Below are positions 17,235 to 27,296 of a stretch of DNA of 64,000 nucleotides, one piece after another (position 1 is the first letter of the stretch; each line of letters starts with the position of its first letter). The translations under genes and the position numbers were made by a program. Origin of the DNA: Hyphomicrobiales bacterium. Lineage in GTDB: Bacteria > Pseudomonadota > Alphaproteobacteria > Rhizobiales > Rhizobiaceae. Location: NCBI GenBank assembly GCA_900472675.1, contig UCJA01000001.1, forward strand, positions 1-64,000, written 5' to 3'. The notes under the pieces were generated by a model. The model searched no databases. It saw nothing but the letters and a program-made list of their open reading frames with translations, and was not told the DNA's origin.

Positions 17235-17933
17235 ATGGGACGCGAAGACGTGCTTTTGCCGGTTGAGCCGGCCTTCCTGAAAAGTCTGCGCAGCCACGTC
17301 TATGGCCTCGTTCGGGATGCCATTCTGTCCGGCAAGCTGAAGAGCGGGGAAAAGCTTAACGAGCGCCAGCTCGCTGGCAGCCTTGGTATCAGCACGACGC
17401 CGCTCAAGGAGGCGTTGCGGGTGCTCGAGGCCGAAGGGCTGGTGAGGTCCGAACCGCGTCGCGGGATCTATGTGACGTTCGATCCGGCGCAGGCCGAGGA
17501 GATGATGCTGGCCCGCGCGGCGATCGAAAGCATGATCGCGCGGCAGGCGGCAAAACGGGTCTCCGAGGAGCAGATCCTGCGGATGCGGGCGCTTCTCGTC
17601 GAGATGCGCACGGGGCTTGAAACAGTGGATGTGCTGGAGCTCATCAATCTCAACGAGCAGTTCCACGACGTCATCCACGAGGCCTCGGGCTGCGCCTATT
17701 TGCGTCGCCTGCAGGGTGGTCAGAGCATTTACAATCACACGGCGCGTCTCAGTGTGCTGTCGGAAGAGCGTGAGCGGTTTCTCGCCGTCGAGGAGCACGA
17801 AGCCATCGCCGACGCCATTGCAGAGCGCAAGCCGGAGCTTGCTGAACAGCGGATGCGCGATCACGTCATCCGATCGGGTGAGAAGCATCTCATCCGCGTG
17901 TCTCAATCCGAAGATCAGAAAGAGCGGACATGA
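17235..17933 (+). CDS. GntR-family regulator with FCD domain
   Basis: 232-aa regulator. A winged helix (about residues 20-85) holds VRDAILSGKLKSGEKLNERQ, LGISTTPLKEALRVLEAEGL and RRGIYVTF. The FCD ligand domain follows, with Asp/His metal-site candidates (NLNEQFHDVIHEASGC, EEHEAIADAIAERKPELAE, MRDHV). The ATG at 17235 has AAGGAAAG about 8 nt upstream; an ATG at 17217 is also in frame. Its last codons overlap the aldolase start by 4 nt (ATGA). It probably represses this sugar-acid operon and the divergent dehydratase until a keto-deoxy acid or aldonate binds. Confidence 0.92.
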   Translation: MGREDVLLPVEPAFLKSLRSHVYGLVRDAILSGKLKSGEKLNERQLAGSLGISTTPLKEALRVLEAEGLVRSEPRRGIYVTFDPAQAEEMMLARAAIESMIARQAAKRVSEEQILRMRALLVEMRTGLETVDVLELINLNEQFHDVIHEASGCAYLRRLQGGQSIYNHTARLSVLSEERERFLAVEEHEAIADAIAERKPELAEQRMRDHVIRSGEKHLIRVSQSEDQKERT

Positions 17934-18838
17934 ATATCCGTGACTACAAGCAGGCGCTCGGAGGGATCTCTGGCGTCCATGTGACTGCCTACGATCAGGA
18001 CGGCGCTATCGAGCCCCAGCTGACCGGCAAGATCATTCGCCGCATCGCCGATGCCGGCATCCATAATATTGTCACCGGCGGCAATACGGGCGAGTTCTAC
18101 AGCCTCCAGCACGAGGAAGTGTTGCGCCTGCAGGCGATCTGCGTCGGCGCGGCAGACGGCAAGGCCGCCGTCACCGCAGCTGCCGGACGCTCGATCGGCG
18201 AAGCGATCGCGACGGCCCAGTCTGCCAAGCGGGAAGGCGCGCAAGGCGTGATGGTCCATCATCCGCTCGACCCCTTTGCGGCGCCGAAGACCCAGGCCGA
18301 CTATTTTATCGCCATTGCCGAAGCGTCTGAGCTGCCGCTGGTTGCCTATGTGCGCTCCAACGCCATGGCCGTCCACGATCTGGCGCGTATCGCCACGCAT
18401 CCGAACATTGCCGGCGTCAAGTTCGCGTCGACCGACATGATGCTGTTTTCCGAATGCGTCCGCGCAACGGAGGGAACGGATGCGGTGTGGATCTGCGGTC
18501 TCGCGGAAGGCTGGGCTGCTCCCTTCTACGCGCTCGGCGCCAAGGGCTTTACGTCGGGGCTGGTGAATGTGGATCCGGCCCGGTCGATGGCGATCTGGAT
18601 GGCGCTTGAGGCAGGAGACTACGGCCGGGCCCGGACGCTGGTCGCGCCGATCGCCGGTTTCGAAGCGCTGCGGGCGAAATTCAACAACGGTGCCAACGTC
18701 ACCGTGGTCAAGGAGGCGCTGATGCTGCGTGGGGACAGTGTCGGACCTGTTCGCCTGCCGGGGCTGACCAAGCTCGATGGCGAGGACCGCAAAGCTCTCG
18801 AAGCAATCCTTGAAGGCTGGGAGGCCATTCCCGCGTAA
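17930..18838 (+). CDS. DapA-family aldolase (2-keto-3-deoxy-sugar-acid type)
   Basis: 302-aa class I aldolase/lyase barrel of the dihydrodipicolinate synthase family. The Schiff-base lysine is K164 (GVKFAS), the partner tyrosine is Y140 (VAYVRS), and the phosphate/carboxylate loop is GGNTGEFYSL. It is not the biosynthetic DapA, given its context in an ABC/dehydratase operon. It is likely a 2-keto-3-deoxy-aldonate aldolase or dehydratase acting after the IlvD-type enzyme. Start codon overlaps the gntR stop. Confidence 0.9.
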   Translation: MNIRDYKQALGGISGVHVTAYDQDGAIEPQLTGKIIRRIADAGIHNIVTGGNTGEFYSLQHEEVLRLQAICVGAADGKAAVTAAAGRSIGEAIATAQSAKREGAQGVMVHHPLDPFAAPKTQADYFIAIAEASELPLVAYVRSNAMAVHDLARIATHPNIAGVKFASTDMMLFSECVRATEGTDAVWICGLAEGWAAPFYALGAKGFTSGLVNVDPARSMAIWMALEAGDYGRARTLVAPIAGFEALRAKFNNGANVTVVKEALMLRGDSVGPVRLPGLTKLDGEDRKALEAILEGWEAIPA

Positions 18839-18911
18839 GCGGCAAGGGGGGACTACCGATGCCGGCACGCCTGCGCCGATACGTTTAAGTCAGGCTTGGT
18901 GAGGAGGAACA

Positions 18912-20105
18912 ATGATGTACCCGAAATTTTCGCGCCGCGGCTTCCTGGGCGTTGCCGCCGCCAGCACTGCTGCCATGACGCTCTCGTCCATCCGGGCCAT
19001 GGCGGCTGGCCTGCCGCTGCCCACGTCGCCCGTCACGCTCAACATCGTTGATGCGGCCGGCAATCTGGCGCTGACGCAGGGAGCCTTCGACGCCTATGCG
19101 GCGGCAAAGCCCAACCTTGTGTCGCGCATGACGTTCACCAAGGCGACCTCGCCGGAACTGCCGGGCAAGATCAAGGCCCAGCAGGCCGCCAAGCGCCTGG
19201 ATATCGACGTCGTGCTGATCGGACCCGACGCGCTGTCGGCGGGCCTTGCACAAGACATGTGGGTCGATATCGCCTCGATGAAGGATAACGGCCTGCCGGA
19301 TCTGAAGGCGATCTACCAGGAACCGGCTTACCGCATGCAGGGGCTTTCCAAGGGACGCGGTGTCACCATCACCTATTACCCGTCCGGCCCGCTGCTCGGC
19401 TACATGCCGGCCAAGGTCAAGAGCGTGCCGAAGACGGCCGAACAACTGCTCGACTGGACTAGGCAGAACCCCAACAAGTTCATCTATGCACGGCCGGCCA
19501 ACTCCGGCCCGGGCCGCACCTTCCTGATGGGCCTGCCTTACCTTCTGAAGGACAGCAATCCCAAGGATCCTGTCAAGGGCTGGGACAAGACCTGGACCTT
19601 CCTCAAGGAACTGCACAAGAACATCGAATACTACCCCGCGGGCACCGGCGCGCTGATGAAGGAATTCGGCGAAGGCACCCGCGACATGACGGTGACCACG
19701 ACGGGTTGGGACATCAATCCGCGCGTTCTCGGCGTGGTCCCGAAAGAGGCCGCCATCGGCACGCTCGAGGGTTTCCACTGGGTCTGCGACGCGCATTACA
19801 TCAGCGTTCCCAAGGGCATCTCGGACGAAAAGCTCGCCGTCATTCTGGACATGATCACCTTCATGCTGCAGCCGGCACAGCAGGCCATCACCTATGACAA
19901 GGGCTATTTCTATCCGGGCCCAGCCGTGAAGGATGTTCCGCTTTCGATGGCGCCCAAGGCCAGCCAGGATGCCATCGCCGAGTTCGGCCGTCCCGAATAC
20001 GACGACTGGATCAAGAACAATCCGGTCGAGCTGCCGCTCGAGCCGGAAGCCCTGGTAGTTGCCTTCCGCCGCTGGGACGAAGACGTCGCAGCGGTCGCCA
20101 AGTAA
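18912..20105 (+). CDS. periplasmic substrate-binding protein with Tat signal
   Basis: 397-aa extracellular solute-binding protein. The N-terminus has a twin-arginine motif (SRRGFLGVAAAS) and a hydrophobic stretch ending near AMAAG, so export is via Tat. The mature part has the layout of a family 1 / PotD-like binding protein (DVVLIGPDALSAGL, PNKFIYARPANSGPGRTFLMG, GYFYPGPAVKDVPL). GAGGAGGAA precedes the ATG. It precedes its own ATPase and two permeases. The substrate is probably a sugar acid or related anion, given the catabolic genes. Confidence 0.9.
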   Translation: MMYPKFSRRGFLGVAAASTAAMTLSSIRAMAAGLPLPTSPVTLNIVDAAGNLALTQGAFDAYAAAKPNLVSRMTFTKATSPELPGKIKAQQAAKRLDIDVVLIGPDALSAGLAQDMWVDIASMKDNGLPDLKAIYQEPAYRMQGLSKGRGVTITYYPSGPLLGYMPAKVKSVPKTAEQLLDWTRQNPNKFIYARPANSGPGRTFLMGLPYLLKDSNPKDPVKGWDKTWTFLKELHKNIEYYPAGTGALMKEFGEGTRDMTVTTTGWDINPRVLGVVPKEAAIGTLEGFHWVCDAHYISVPKGISDEKLAVILDMITFMLQPAQQAITYDKGYFYPGPAVKDVPLSMAPKASQDAIAEFGRPEYDDWIKNNPVELPLEPEALVVAFRRWDEDVAAVAK

Positions 20106-20175
20106 CAAGACACATATCCGGATACACATGGCCTCCGCTCCACGGGGCCATGTTCTCCCATGACGAGGCCGATCG

Positions 20176-21243
20176 ATGCAGCTCGCTTCCATGCCATTCA
20201 ATGAAATCCGCCTCGACCGGATGAGCCGCTCGTTCGGAGCGCTCAACGCCTTGCGCGACATCAGTCTGTCGATCAAGAAGGGCGAGTTCATCGCGCTTCT
20301 TGGCCCTTCCGGCTGCGGCAAGTCCACTGCTCTCAACTGCATTGCCGGCCTCCTGTCCACGACGGGCGGCGGGATCTATATCGACGACAAGCGGATCGAC
20401 CAATTCAAGCCGGAAGACCGCGGCTTTGGCATGGTGTTCCAGAACTACGCTCTTTTCCCGCATATGAGCGTGCGTAAGAATATCGGCTTCGGCCTCAAGA
20501 TGCGCTCGAGGCCGAAGGCCGAGATCGACACCAAGGTGGACGAAGCGCTGGCGCTGGTGCGCCTTCAGGGCCAGGCGGAAAAGCTGCCCGGCCAGCTCTC
20601 CGGCGGGCAACAGCAGCGCGTGGCGATTGCCCGCGCCATCGTCATCGAGCCGCCGCTGGTTTTGATGGACGAGCCGCTGTCCAATCTCGACGCCAAGCTG
20701 CGCCTTGAGATGCGCGCCGAAATCCGCCGCATCCACAATCAGATGAAGGCGACGACCATCTACGTCACCCACGACCAGGACGAGGCGCTGTCGCTGGCCG
20801 ACCGGATTGTGGTGCTGCGCGACGGCGCCATCCGCCAGGTTGGCACGCCGCATGAGCTCTACGAGCGCCCGGCGCATCTGGACGTCGCCGAATTCATGGG
20901 GTTCCGCAACCGTTTCGCCGGCAAAGTCGTCTCGCGGCAAGGCGAACGCGCCACGGTTTCGGCCGGCTCCTTTTCCGTCTCGGGCACGGTTGCCGAAGAC
21001 CTGCAGCCGGGGGAGTCGGCGGTTCTTGCCGTTCGTCCCGATGATGTGACGCTGTCCGATGGGGCGCCCGGCGGCGTTCCCGTGACGGTCGAGGCGATCG
21101 AATACCGCGGCCGCGAATATGTCGGCATCGCTAGAACGCCGGACGGGGTGGAGATCATTTTCCACGCCGATCACGCGGCGGCACCCGGCAGCACCGTGTC
21201 GCTGTCGATCGACCCGGCCCGCGCACTCGTGTTTGCGGCCTGA
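20176..21243 (+). CDS. ABC transporter ATP-binding protein (PotA/UgpC-like)
   Basis: 355-aa ATPase with Walker A (GPSGCGKST), Q-loop ([13 protein letters not shown]), signature (LSGGQQQR), Walker B ([16 protein letters not shown]) and H-loop (YVTHDQDEA). A C-terminal TOBE-type domain of about 110 residues follows ([21 protein letters not shown]). The PotA-like length and the NYALFPHM motif agree with the PotB/PotC-like permeases that follow. The ATG at 20176 is used; 20194 is an alternative. Confidence 0.94.
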   Translation: MQLASMPFNEIRLDRMSRSFGALNALRDISLSIKKGEFIALLGPSGCGKSTALNCIAGLLSTTGGGIYIDDKRIDQFKPEDRGFGMVFQNYALFPHMSVRKNIGFGLKMRSRPKAEIDTKVDEALALVRLQGQAEKLPGQLSGGQQQRVAIARAIVIEPPLVLMDEPLSNLDAKLRLEMRAEIRRIHNQMKATTIYVTHDQDEALSLADRIVVLRDGAIRQVGTPHELYERPAHLDVAEFMGFRNRFAGKVVSRQGERATVSAGSFSVSGTVAEDLQPGESAVLAVRPDDVTLSDGAPGGVPVTVEAIEYRGREYVGIARTPDGVEIIFHADHAAAPGSTVSLSIDPARALVFAA

Positions 21244-21253
21244 GGAGATGGCC

Positions 21254-22153
21254 ATGACCTCTTCCACACCCCAGGACACCACCTCGCTTCGCCAGAAGCT
21301 TGCGCTGCGCGGCATTGACGGCGTCACCCTGCTGGTCCTGCCGTCCGTCCTCTTCGTGCTGGCGATCTTCATCTATCCGTTCATCTACGGATTGCTGCTC
21401 TCCTTCGCGCCCATTCGCGAAGGCGGCATGTTTGCCAACTACATCACCTTCTTCTCCGACCCCTATCTCTACAACACAATCGCCGCGACCCTTCGCCTTG
21501 CGGTCCCGGTGACCCTTTTGAGCGTCTTCGTCGCGGTGCCAGTCGCGATGCGGGTGCGGCTGGTGAGGCGGCAGCGTCTGCTGACCACGCTGCTCGTGCT
21601 GCCGATCACGCTCGGGACGGTTCTGGTGGCGCAGGGCATGCTGAACTATCTCGGCCCGCAAGGCTGGTTCAGCCGATCGCTGATGCTTCTCCACATCATC
21701 AGCTCGCCGCTGAAACTCACCAACAATTACTGGGGCGTGTTTCTGTCGCTGATCATCACGGTGTTTCCGTTCACCTTCCTGCTGACGCTGTCCTATGTGA
21801 CGGGCATCGACCCGGGGCTTGAAAAAGCAGCCGCCACCCATGGCGCTTCGGCCTGGCAGCGGTTCCGCCATGTCATGCTGCCGCTTCTGGTGCCGGGGCT
21901 GGCGATCGCCTTCTGCCTCACCTTCGTGCAGGCGTTCGCGGTGTTTCCGTCGGCCGTGCTTCTGGGTGCACCGTCGGGCCCCACCCGCGTCATCTCGATT
22001 GCGGCCGCCCAGGCGGCCTTCGAGCAGTATGATTTCACCATGGCCTCAGCGATTGCCATGATCATGGGGGTCGTCCAGCTCTGCATCGTGCTGATCGTGC
22101 TCGTCGTCCGCAACCTCTTCTACCGTGGCGCCACCAGTGGCGGGAAAGGCTGA
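21254..22153 (+). CDS. ABC transporter permease (PotB-like)
   Basis: 299-aa inner-membrane permease with six expected helices, beginning LLVLPSVLFVLAIFIYPFIY. The cytoplasmic coupling loop EKAAATHGASAWQRFRHVMLP shows the EAA motif with its conserved Gly. The ATG at 21254 has GAGGAG at ideal spacing, while the ATG at 21248 directly follows it. It partners with the next gene. Confidence 0.93.
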   Translation: MTSSTPQDTTSLRQKLALRGIDGVTLLVLPSVLFVLAIFIYPFIYGLLLSFAPIREGGMFANYITFFSDPYLYNTIAATLRLAVPVTLLSVFVAVPVAMRVRLVRRQRLLTTLLVLPITLGTVLVAQGMLNYLGPQGWFSRSLMLLHIISSPLKLTNNYWGVFLSLIITVFPFTFLLTLSYVTGIDPGLEKAAATHGASAWQRFRHVMLPLLVPGLAIAFCLTFVQAFAVFPSAVLLGAPSGPTRVISIAAAQAAFEQYDFTMASAIAMIMGVVQLCIVLIVLVVRNLFYRGATSGGKG

Positions 22154-22157
22154 AGCC

Positions 22158-23003
22158 ATGATCCGCGACACCACCATCGGCGCCAAACTCTGGATCACCG
22201 CGGTCTGGGCCATCACCATCTTCTTCGTGCTCAACGTGCTTGCCATCATCGCGACGGTGATCGTCTCCTCGCTTGGCACACGCTGGCTCGGCACCTGGCT
22301 GCCAAATGCTTTTACGCTCAACTGGTATGCGTCCGCCTGGCAGGAATTCCAGCTGGGACCCGTGCTGTTCGTGACCTTCCAGATCGCGTTCACGGTCGTG
22401 GCACTCTCCGGCCTGCTCGGCGTGACGGCCGCCTATGCGATGGCGCGACGGGATTTCCCGGGCAAGAAACTGGTGATGTTTCTCTTCCTGCTGCCGCTGC
22501 TGGTACCGCCGATCACCTTCGGCATCCCGCTTGCGACCGTGCTCTACCAGTTCAACGTCGGCGGAACCTTCTGGGGCGTGGTGCTTGCCAATCTCGTGCC
22601 GACGGTGCCCTTCGTCATCCTGGTGATGATCCCCTTCATCGAGCAGATCGACCCTAAGGTGGAAGCGGCCGCACGGGTGTTCGGCGCCGGCACGTTCAAG
22701 CTCTTCGTGCATGTGCTGATGCCGATGCTGATCCCGGGCATCCTCGCCTCGCTGCTGCTGGTGCTGGTGCGCACGGTTGCTATGTTCGAGCTGACCTTCC
22801 TGACCGCCGGGCCGACCAGCCAGACGCTTGTTGTCTCGCTCTATTACGCGGTGTTTGCCTCGGGCGTGCGGGCCGTGCAGTCGATCGATGCCATGGCCGT
22901 CATCTACATGGTGTCGACGCTTGTCTGGCTGCTGGTCGCGCTCCGCTTCGTTAATCCGACGCAGATCGTTGCCCGCGGCAACCAGTCGTCCAACGCCCAC
23001 TGA
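22158..23003 (+). CDS. ABC transporter permease (PotC-like)
   Basis: 281-aa permease with six predicted helices (first: AVWAITIFFVLNVLAIIATVIV). The EAA loop is KVEAAARVFGAGTFKLFVHV. It starts 4 nt after the preceding permease, so both halves of the channel are made together. Confidence 0.93.
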   Translation: MIRDTTIGAKLWITAVWAITIFFVLNVLAIIATVIVSSLGTRWLGTWLPNAFTLNWYASAWQEFQLGPVLFVTFQIAFTVVALSGLLGVTAAYAMARRDFPGKKLVMFLFLLPLLVPPITFGIPLATVLYQFNVGGTFWGVVLANLVPTVPFVILVMIPFIEQIDPKVEAAARVFGAGTFKLFVHVLMPMLIPGILASLLLVLVRTVAMFELTFLTAGPTSQTLVVSLYYAVFASGVRAVQSIDAMAVIYMVSTLVWLLVALRFVNPTQIVARGNQSSNAH

Positions 23004-23058
23004 TGCCTCCCGGCCGGCGTTCGACACGCCGGTCCATCCCGCTTATCCGGAAGATCCG

Positions 23059-24261
23059 ATGAAAATCACTGCGCTCGAGACGATCCAGCTTCCCAGCCTC
23101 AACAACATCCTCTGGCTGCATGTGCACACCGATGAAGGCATTATCGGGCTTGGGGAAACCTTCCGGGGCACGAATGCCGTCGCCGCCTATATCCACTCGG
23201 AGGTGGCGCCGGCGCTGATCGGCCAGAACCCGCTGCATATTGACCGCATCTCCAAGCTGCTGACCGAGACCTATGTGGGCTTCCGCTCCTCGGGCGTCGA
23301 AATCCGCGCGGCGTCGGCGGTCGATATCGCGCTGTGGGACATCTTCGGCAAGGTTACCAACCAGCCGATCCACCAGCTGCTCGGCGGGCTGTCTCGCCCG
23401 TCGATCCGCACCTACAACACCTGCGCCGGCTATTCCTACAACAGCCGTGGTGCGCGCCGCTACATCGGCGATGCCGACGAGACTCAAGGGCCCTACGACG
23501 ACCAGGTCGCCTTTACCAAGGATGCCGGCGCGCTGGCCGAGAGCCTGCTCTCCGAAGGCATTACGGCGATGAAGATCTGGCCGCTCGATCCGTTCGCGGT
23601 GGCGGGCGGCGGCAACTTCATCCACCGGGACGATCTGGAAAAAGGTCTCGAGCCGTTTCGCAAGATCCGCGATGCCGTCGGCGACCGGATGGAGGTCATG
23701 GTCGAGCTGCATTCCATGTGGGACCTGCCGTCGGCGCTGGCGATCGCCCGCGAGATCAAGCAATTCCGGCCCTTCTGGATGGAGGATCCGATCAAGATGC
23801 AGGATACCGAAGCGCTCACCGTCTATGCGCAGCGCTCCGGGCTGCCTGTCTGCGCCAGCGAGACGCTGGCGACGCGGGCACAATTCGTCGAGCTCTTGCG
23901 CAAGAACGCGGTGGACTATGTGATGCTCGACATCTCCTGGTGCGGGGGCCTCAGCGAAGCCAAGAAGATCGCCTCCATGGCGGAAGCCTTTCAGCGGCCC
24001 ATTGCACCGCATGACTGCACGGGCCCCGTGGTGTTTGCGGCCTCGATCCATCTGTCGCTGAATGCGCCGAATGCCGTTTTCCAGGAATCGGTGCGGGCCT
24101 ATTATTCCACCTGGTACCGCGATCTGGTCACAGTGATGCCGCGGATCGAGAAGGGGATGATCTATCCCTTCGAGGGAGCAGGGCTGGGGCTGGAGCTAAG
24201 CGACTACGTGCTCGACAATCCGGACGTTCAGCGCCGCAAGACGTCGGTGGGTGACCTCTGA
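23059..24261 (+). CDS. enolase-superfamily (mandelate racemase/muconate lactonizing) enzyme, probable sugar-acid dehydratase
   Basis: 400-aa enzyme with an N-terminal capping domain and a TIM barrel. Metal ligands are E216 (VELHS), E242 (WMEDP) and E268 (CASETL). K172 (MKIWP) and H318 (PHDCTGP) are candidate acid/base residues. Mandelate-racemase-type members usually show KxK, whereas here the second position is Trp, as in some acid-sugar dehydratases. It may dehydrate or epimerise an aldonate or uronate. The ATG at 23059 matches the domain start. The gene overlaps the lactonase gene by 1 nt. Confidence 0.88.
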   Translation: MKITALETIQLPSLNNILWLHVHTDEGIIGLGETFRGTNAVAAYIHSEVAPALIGQNPLHIDRISKLLTETYVGFRSSGVEIRAASAVDIALWDIFGKVTNQPIHQLLGGLSRPSIRTYNTCAGYSYNSRGARRYIGDADETQGPYDDQVAFTKDAGALAESLLSEGITAMKIWPLDPFAVAGGGNFIHRDDLEKGLEPFRKIRDAVGDRMEVMVELHSMWDLPSALAIAREIKQFRPFWMEDPIKMQDTEALTVYAQRSGLPVCASETLATRAQFVELLRKNAVDYVMLDISWCGGLSEAKKIASMAEAFQRPIAPHDCTGPVVFAASIHLSLNAPNAVFQESVRAYYSTWYRDLVTVMPRIEKGMIYPFEGAGLGLELSDYVLDNPDVQRRKTSVGDL

Positions 24262-25136
24262 TGCTGCACTTCGAGCCCATCGATGGTGTCAGCCTTGCGC
24301 TTGGCGAAAGCCCGGTGTGGGACGACCGGCGAGGGCTCGTCTTTCTCTGCGATATCCCGACCGGCCAGCTTCTAGCCCTGCGGCTTGGGGAGGGCATCAT
24401 CCGGGAATGGGTGCTCGGGGACAACGTCTGCTCGATCGGTTTGTGCGAGAGCGGCAGGCTCGTCGTGGCGCTCACCCGTGAGGTCATCCTATTCGATCCC
24501 GACAGCGGCGTTTCTCAACCGCTCGCGCGGCTTGAGGGGGAGCTTTCGACCAACCGGCTCAATGATGGCAAGGTCGGCCCGGACGGCGCGTTCTGGGTCG
24601 GCACGACGGATCAGCGGGCGCAGCGAGAGGCGATCTGTTCGCTCTACCGGATCGGCGCTAACGGCCGCATGGTCGAAAAGAAAGCGGGCCTCATCATTTC
24701 CAACGGTCTCGCCTGGTCGCCGGATGGCGGTATCCTGTACCATTCGGACTCCGGTGGGAGATGGATCGAACGGCACGGTTTCGACGCCGCAACCGGCGAG
24801 ATGGGCGAGGGGTTGCGCATCGCGGAACCGGGCGAGACAGACGGGCGGCCGGATGGCGGGGCGGTCGATTGCGACGGGAATTACTGGAGTGCCGGGGTGT
24901 CGGCCGGCTGCCTCAACCAGTATGCGCCCGACGGTACAGTGGTCCACAAACACGCGCTGCCGGTCCCAGCGCCGACCATGCCATGCTTTTGCGGGCCGGA
25001 CCTGAAAACCCTGCTGGTGACCTCGCATCGTTATCTTTCGGCCGAGGTGCTCGAGCGCTATCCGCTTGCTGGCAGCGTATTGGTGGCGCAGTCGGCAGTG
25101 GCGGGCACGCCGGTCCACCGCATGCGGGGGTTCTGA
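24261..25136 (+). CDS. SMP-30/gluconolactonase-family lactonase
   Basis: 291-aa six-bladed beta-propeller hydrolase for aldonolactones. Typical metal-site residues occur in GESPVWDDR (Glu), TNRLNDGKVGPDGAFWVGT (Asn/Asp), NGLAWSPDGGILYHSDS (Asn/Asp) and DGRPDGGAVDCDGNYWSAGV. It is coupled to the previous gene (TGATG). In this pathway it would open the lactone made by a sugar dehydrogenase before dehydration. No such dehydrogenase is in the cluster. Confidence 0.92.
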   Translation: MLHFEPIDGVSLALGESPVWDDRRGLVFLCDIPTGQLLALRLGEGIIREWVLGDNVCSIGLCESGRLVVALTREVILFDPDSGVSQPLARLEGELSTNRLNDGKVGPDGAFWVGTTDQRAQREAICSLYRIGANGRMVEKKAGLIISNGLAWSPDGGILYHSDSGGRWIERHGFDAATGEMGEGLRIAEPGETDGRPDGGAVDCDGNYWSAGVSAGCLNQYAPDGTVVHKHALPVPAPTMPCFCGPDLKTLLVTSHRYLSAEVLERYPLAGSVLVAQSAVAGTPVHRMRGF

Positions 25137-25138
25137 CC

Positions 25139-26038
25139 GTGTCAGGGGAGACGGCGACCGTTCATCACCTCACGGCGCATGGCTATGATCTGACGGTCGA
25201 TGTCGAACACGGTGCCAGTCTCACTTCTCTCGGGTGGCTGAAGCCTGATGGCACCTGGTTCGAAATCCTGCATCCGTGTCCGCCGGCGATCGCGGCCAGA
25301 ACCGGCGGCTGCTTCGTGATGGTGCCGTTTGCCAACCGGCTCGATGGCGGTCGGTTTCCCTTCGCTGATGGCCCGATCCAGCTTCCTCTCAACAGGCCAG
25401 AGGAGAACCTCGCGATCCACGGCTTTTCCCGCGACCGTGCCTGGAGACTGGTGGAAGCAACAGACGATCACCTGATACTGGTCGACGATTTTACCGAGGC
25501 GGGCAATCCCTTCGCGTATACGCTGACGCAGGAGATCAGCCTCGGTTCCTTCGGTGTGGAACTGCTGCTGCGCCTCACCAACACGGCGACAGAGAGCCTG
25601 CCCTTTGGTCTCGGATTCCATCCGTGGTTCCGCAAGACGGCGGACACATGGCTGACCTTCGAAGCAACCTCGCAGCTTGGGCGGGATGGACGCGGCTTTG
25701 CGATCGAACCGGTCCCGGCTGACGAAGGGCCGTCGTTCCCGTCGGGTGTGAATGTCTCAGCCATGCCGTGGTTCGACCGTCATTATGCGGGCTGGACGTC
25801 CGGGACTGCCGCGATCGACTGGCGCCCGGAAGGGGTGCGGATGACGATGCAGGCGAGGGGATCCCTCACCAACCTGCAGGTCTATGTGCCGGATAACCTC
25901 CCCGTCCTCTGTGTCGAGCCGGTCAGCCATGTGCCCGATGTCCACAACCGCCGCGACCTGGCCGGGTACGGCGACGTGGCGCTCCTTGCGTCCGGCGAGA
26001 CGATCGAGGGGGCGATGATCCTGCGGTGCTTTGGCTAG
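25139..26038 (+). CDS. aldose 1-epimerase (mutarotase) family protein
   Basis: 299-aa beta-sandwich protein. Markers are GCFVMVPFANRLDGG, AIHGFSRDRAWRL (His), the GFHPWFRK histidine and the late Glu in VLCVEPVSHVPD. A GTG at 25139, 2 nt after the lactonase stop, begins the conserved region; a longer overlapping frame upstream has no family similarity. It interconverts sugar anomers ahead of oxidation, so the operon appears to begin from a free sugar. Confidence 0.88.
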   Translation: MSGETATVHHLTAHGYDLTVDVEHGASLTSLGWLKPDGTWFEILHPCPPAIAARTGGCFVMVPFANRLDGGRFPFADGPIQLPLNRPEENLAIHGFSRDRAWRLVEATDDHLILVDDFTEAGNPFAYTLTQEISLGSFGVELLLRLTNTATESLPFGLGFHPWFRKTADTWLTFEATSQLGRDGRGFAIEPVPADEGPSFPSGVNVSAMPWFDRHYAGWTSGTAAIDWRPEGVRMTMQARGSLTNLQVYVPDNLPVLCVEPVSHVPDVHNRRDLAGYGDVALLASGETIEGAMILRCFG

Positions 26039-26170
26039 CAGCGGACGAGCGAAAGCCTGCCACTTTTCGGCGACAGTGGTGGCCGACTTTACGGCGTCAC
26101 ATCGTCGCAAAGGCTTGTGCCTGCACCGGGCCTCATGGCATGAGGACCGCTTTCTCCAGGAGACTGGCCC

Positions 26171-27241
26171 ATGATCCGACCTTTCTCGGCCGCGCGGCTG
26201 CCAAAAGTAGCGCTGTTTATCGCAGGCCTTTTCACGGCAGTGCCCGCCCATGCCACGCCGGTGCTGGTCGTCGATACGGCAAGCCGCCAGGTTCTCTATC
26301 AGGAGGATGCCGGGGTGCCCTGGTATCCGGCCTCGACGACGAAGTTGATGACGGCGCTTGTCGTCTTCGAAGCTCTTCGGGCCGGCGAAGTGACCCTGAC
26401 CACGCCGGTGATGATGACGCGCAACGCGACGAAACAGGCGTTTCTGGAAAGCGGACTGACCTTCGGGCGGACGATGACGCTTGAAGATGCGCTGTTTGCG
26501 GCACTCACCGCATCGGCCAATGATGTGGCGGTGGCGCTTGCCGAAGCAGTCGCCTCCGACGAGGCGGCTTTCGTTGCCCGCATGAATACCGATGCCGCCC
26601 GCCTCGGGATGACCGGCACGCATTTCGCCAGCCCGAACGGCCTGTTCAACCGCAGCAATGTGACGACGGCGCGCGATCTTGCGATCCTCGGGATGGAGGT
26701 CGACCGAGCCTTCCCCGAGTATAGCCGCTTCTTCCAGGCGACCTCCGTCACCATCGACGGCAAGGAGATCAAGTCCAACAATGCGCTTCTGACCCATTTC
26801 AGCGGGACGATCGGCATGAAGACCGGGTTCCTGTGTGCATCGGGACGCAACTACGTCGGCCTTGCCACGCGCAACGCACAGCGAATGATGATCATCCTTC
26901 TGGGCGCGACCACGGAGCGGGAGCGCGATGAACGGTCGGCCTATTATCTGACCCAGGCCTTCGAGGGGCGGCTTGCTGCCGCAGGCCGCGTGGACGACAT
27001 TCAAAATCGCCCGGAAATCGCGCCGCAGGACATGCGCATCCGTCTCTGCACGGATAAGAGCGCTGCCTATGAAGCGGAGCGGGAAGCGCTCTACCCCATG
27101 GGACTGCCGGGCCAGGAAACCTATCTGCGCGACCAGATCCCTGCGCAGGTGCATGTCATCCAGACCTGGCCCAGCGATACCGCGGTGGATGTGCCTGTGC
27201 CGATACGGCGCCCGTCGCAACCCTCGACCCTCCCGGAGTGA
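26171..27241 (+). CDS. D-alanyl-D-alanine carboxypeptidase (penicillin-binding protein)
   Basis: 356-aa S11-family carboxypeptidase that trims peptidoglycan stem peptides in the periplasm. A signal peptide spans residues 1 to about 28 (LPKVALFIAGLFTAVPAHA). Active-site motifs are SxxK (STTK, residues 55-58), SxN (SAN, 115-117) and KTG (217-219). The C-terminus of about 90 residues lacks an obvious amphipathic membrane anchor. Single gene between the sugar-acid operon and kdp. Confidence 0.95.
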   Translation: MIRPFSAARLPKVALFIAGLFTAVPAHATPVLVVDTASRQVLYQEDAGVPWYPASTTKLMTALVVFEALRAGEVTLTTPVMMTRNATKQAFLESGLTFGRTMTLEDALFAALTASANDVAVALAEAVASDEAAFVARMNTDAARLGMTGTHFASPNGLFNRSNVTTARDLAILGMEVDRAFPEYSRFFQATSVTIDGKEIKSNNALLTHFSGTIGMKTGFLCASGRNYVGLATRNAQRMMIILLGATTERERDERSAYYLTQAFEGRLAAAGRVDDIQNRPEIAPQDMRIRLCTDKSAAYEAEREALYPMGLPGQETYLRDQIPAQVHVIQTWPSDTAVDVPVPIRRPSQPSTLPE

Positions 27242-27296
27242 TTGGCCAGGGCGAAGGGTGATCCGTCGGCAGGGCGCTTTTTCGCGAGCGCTCCGC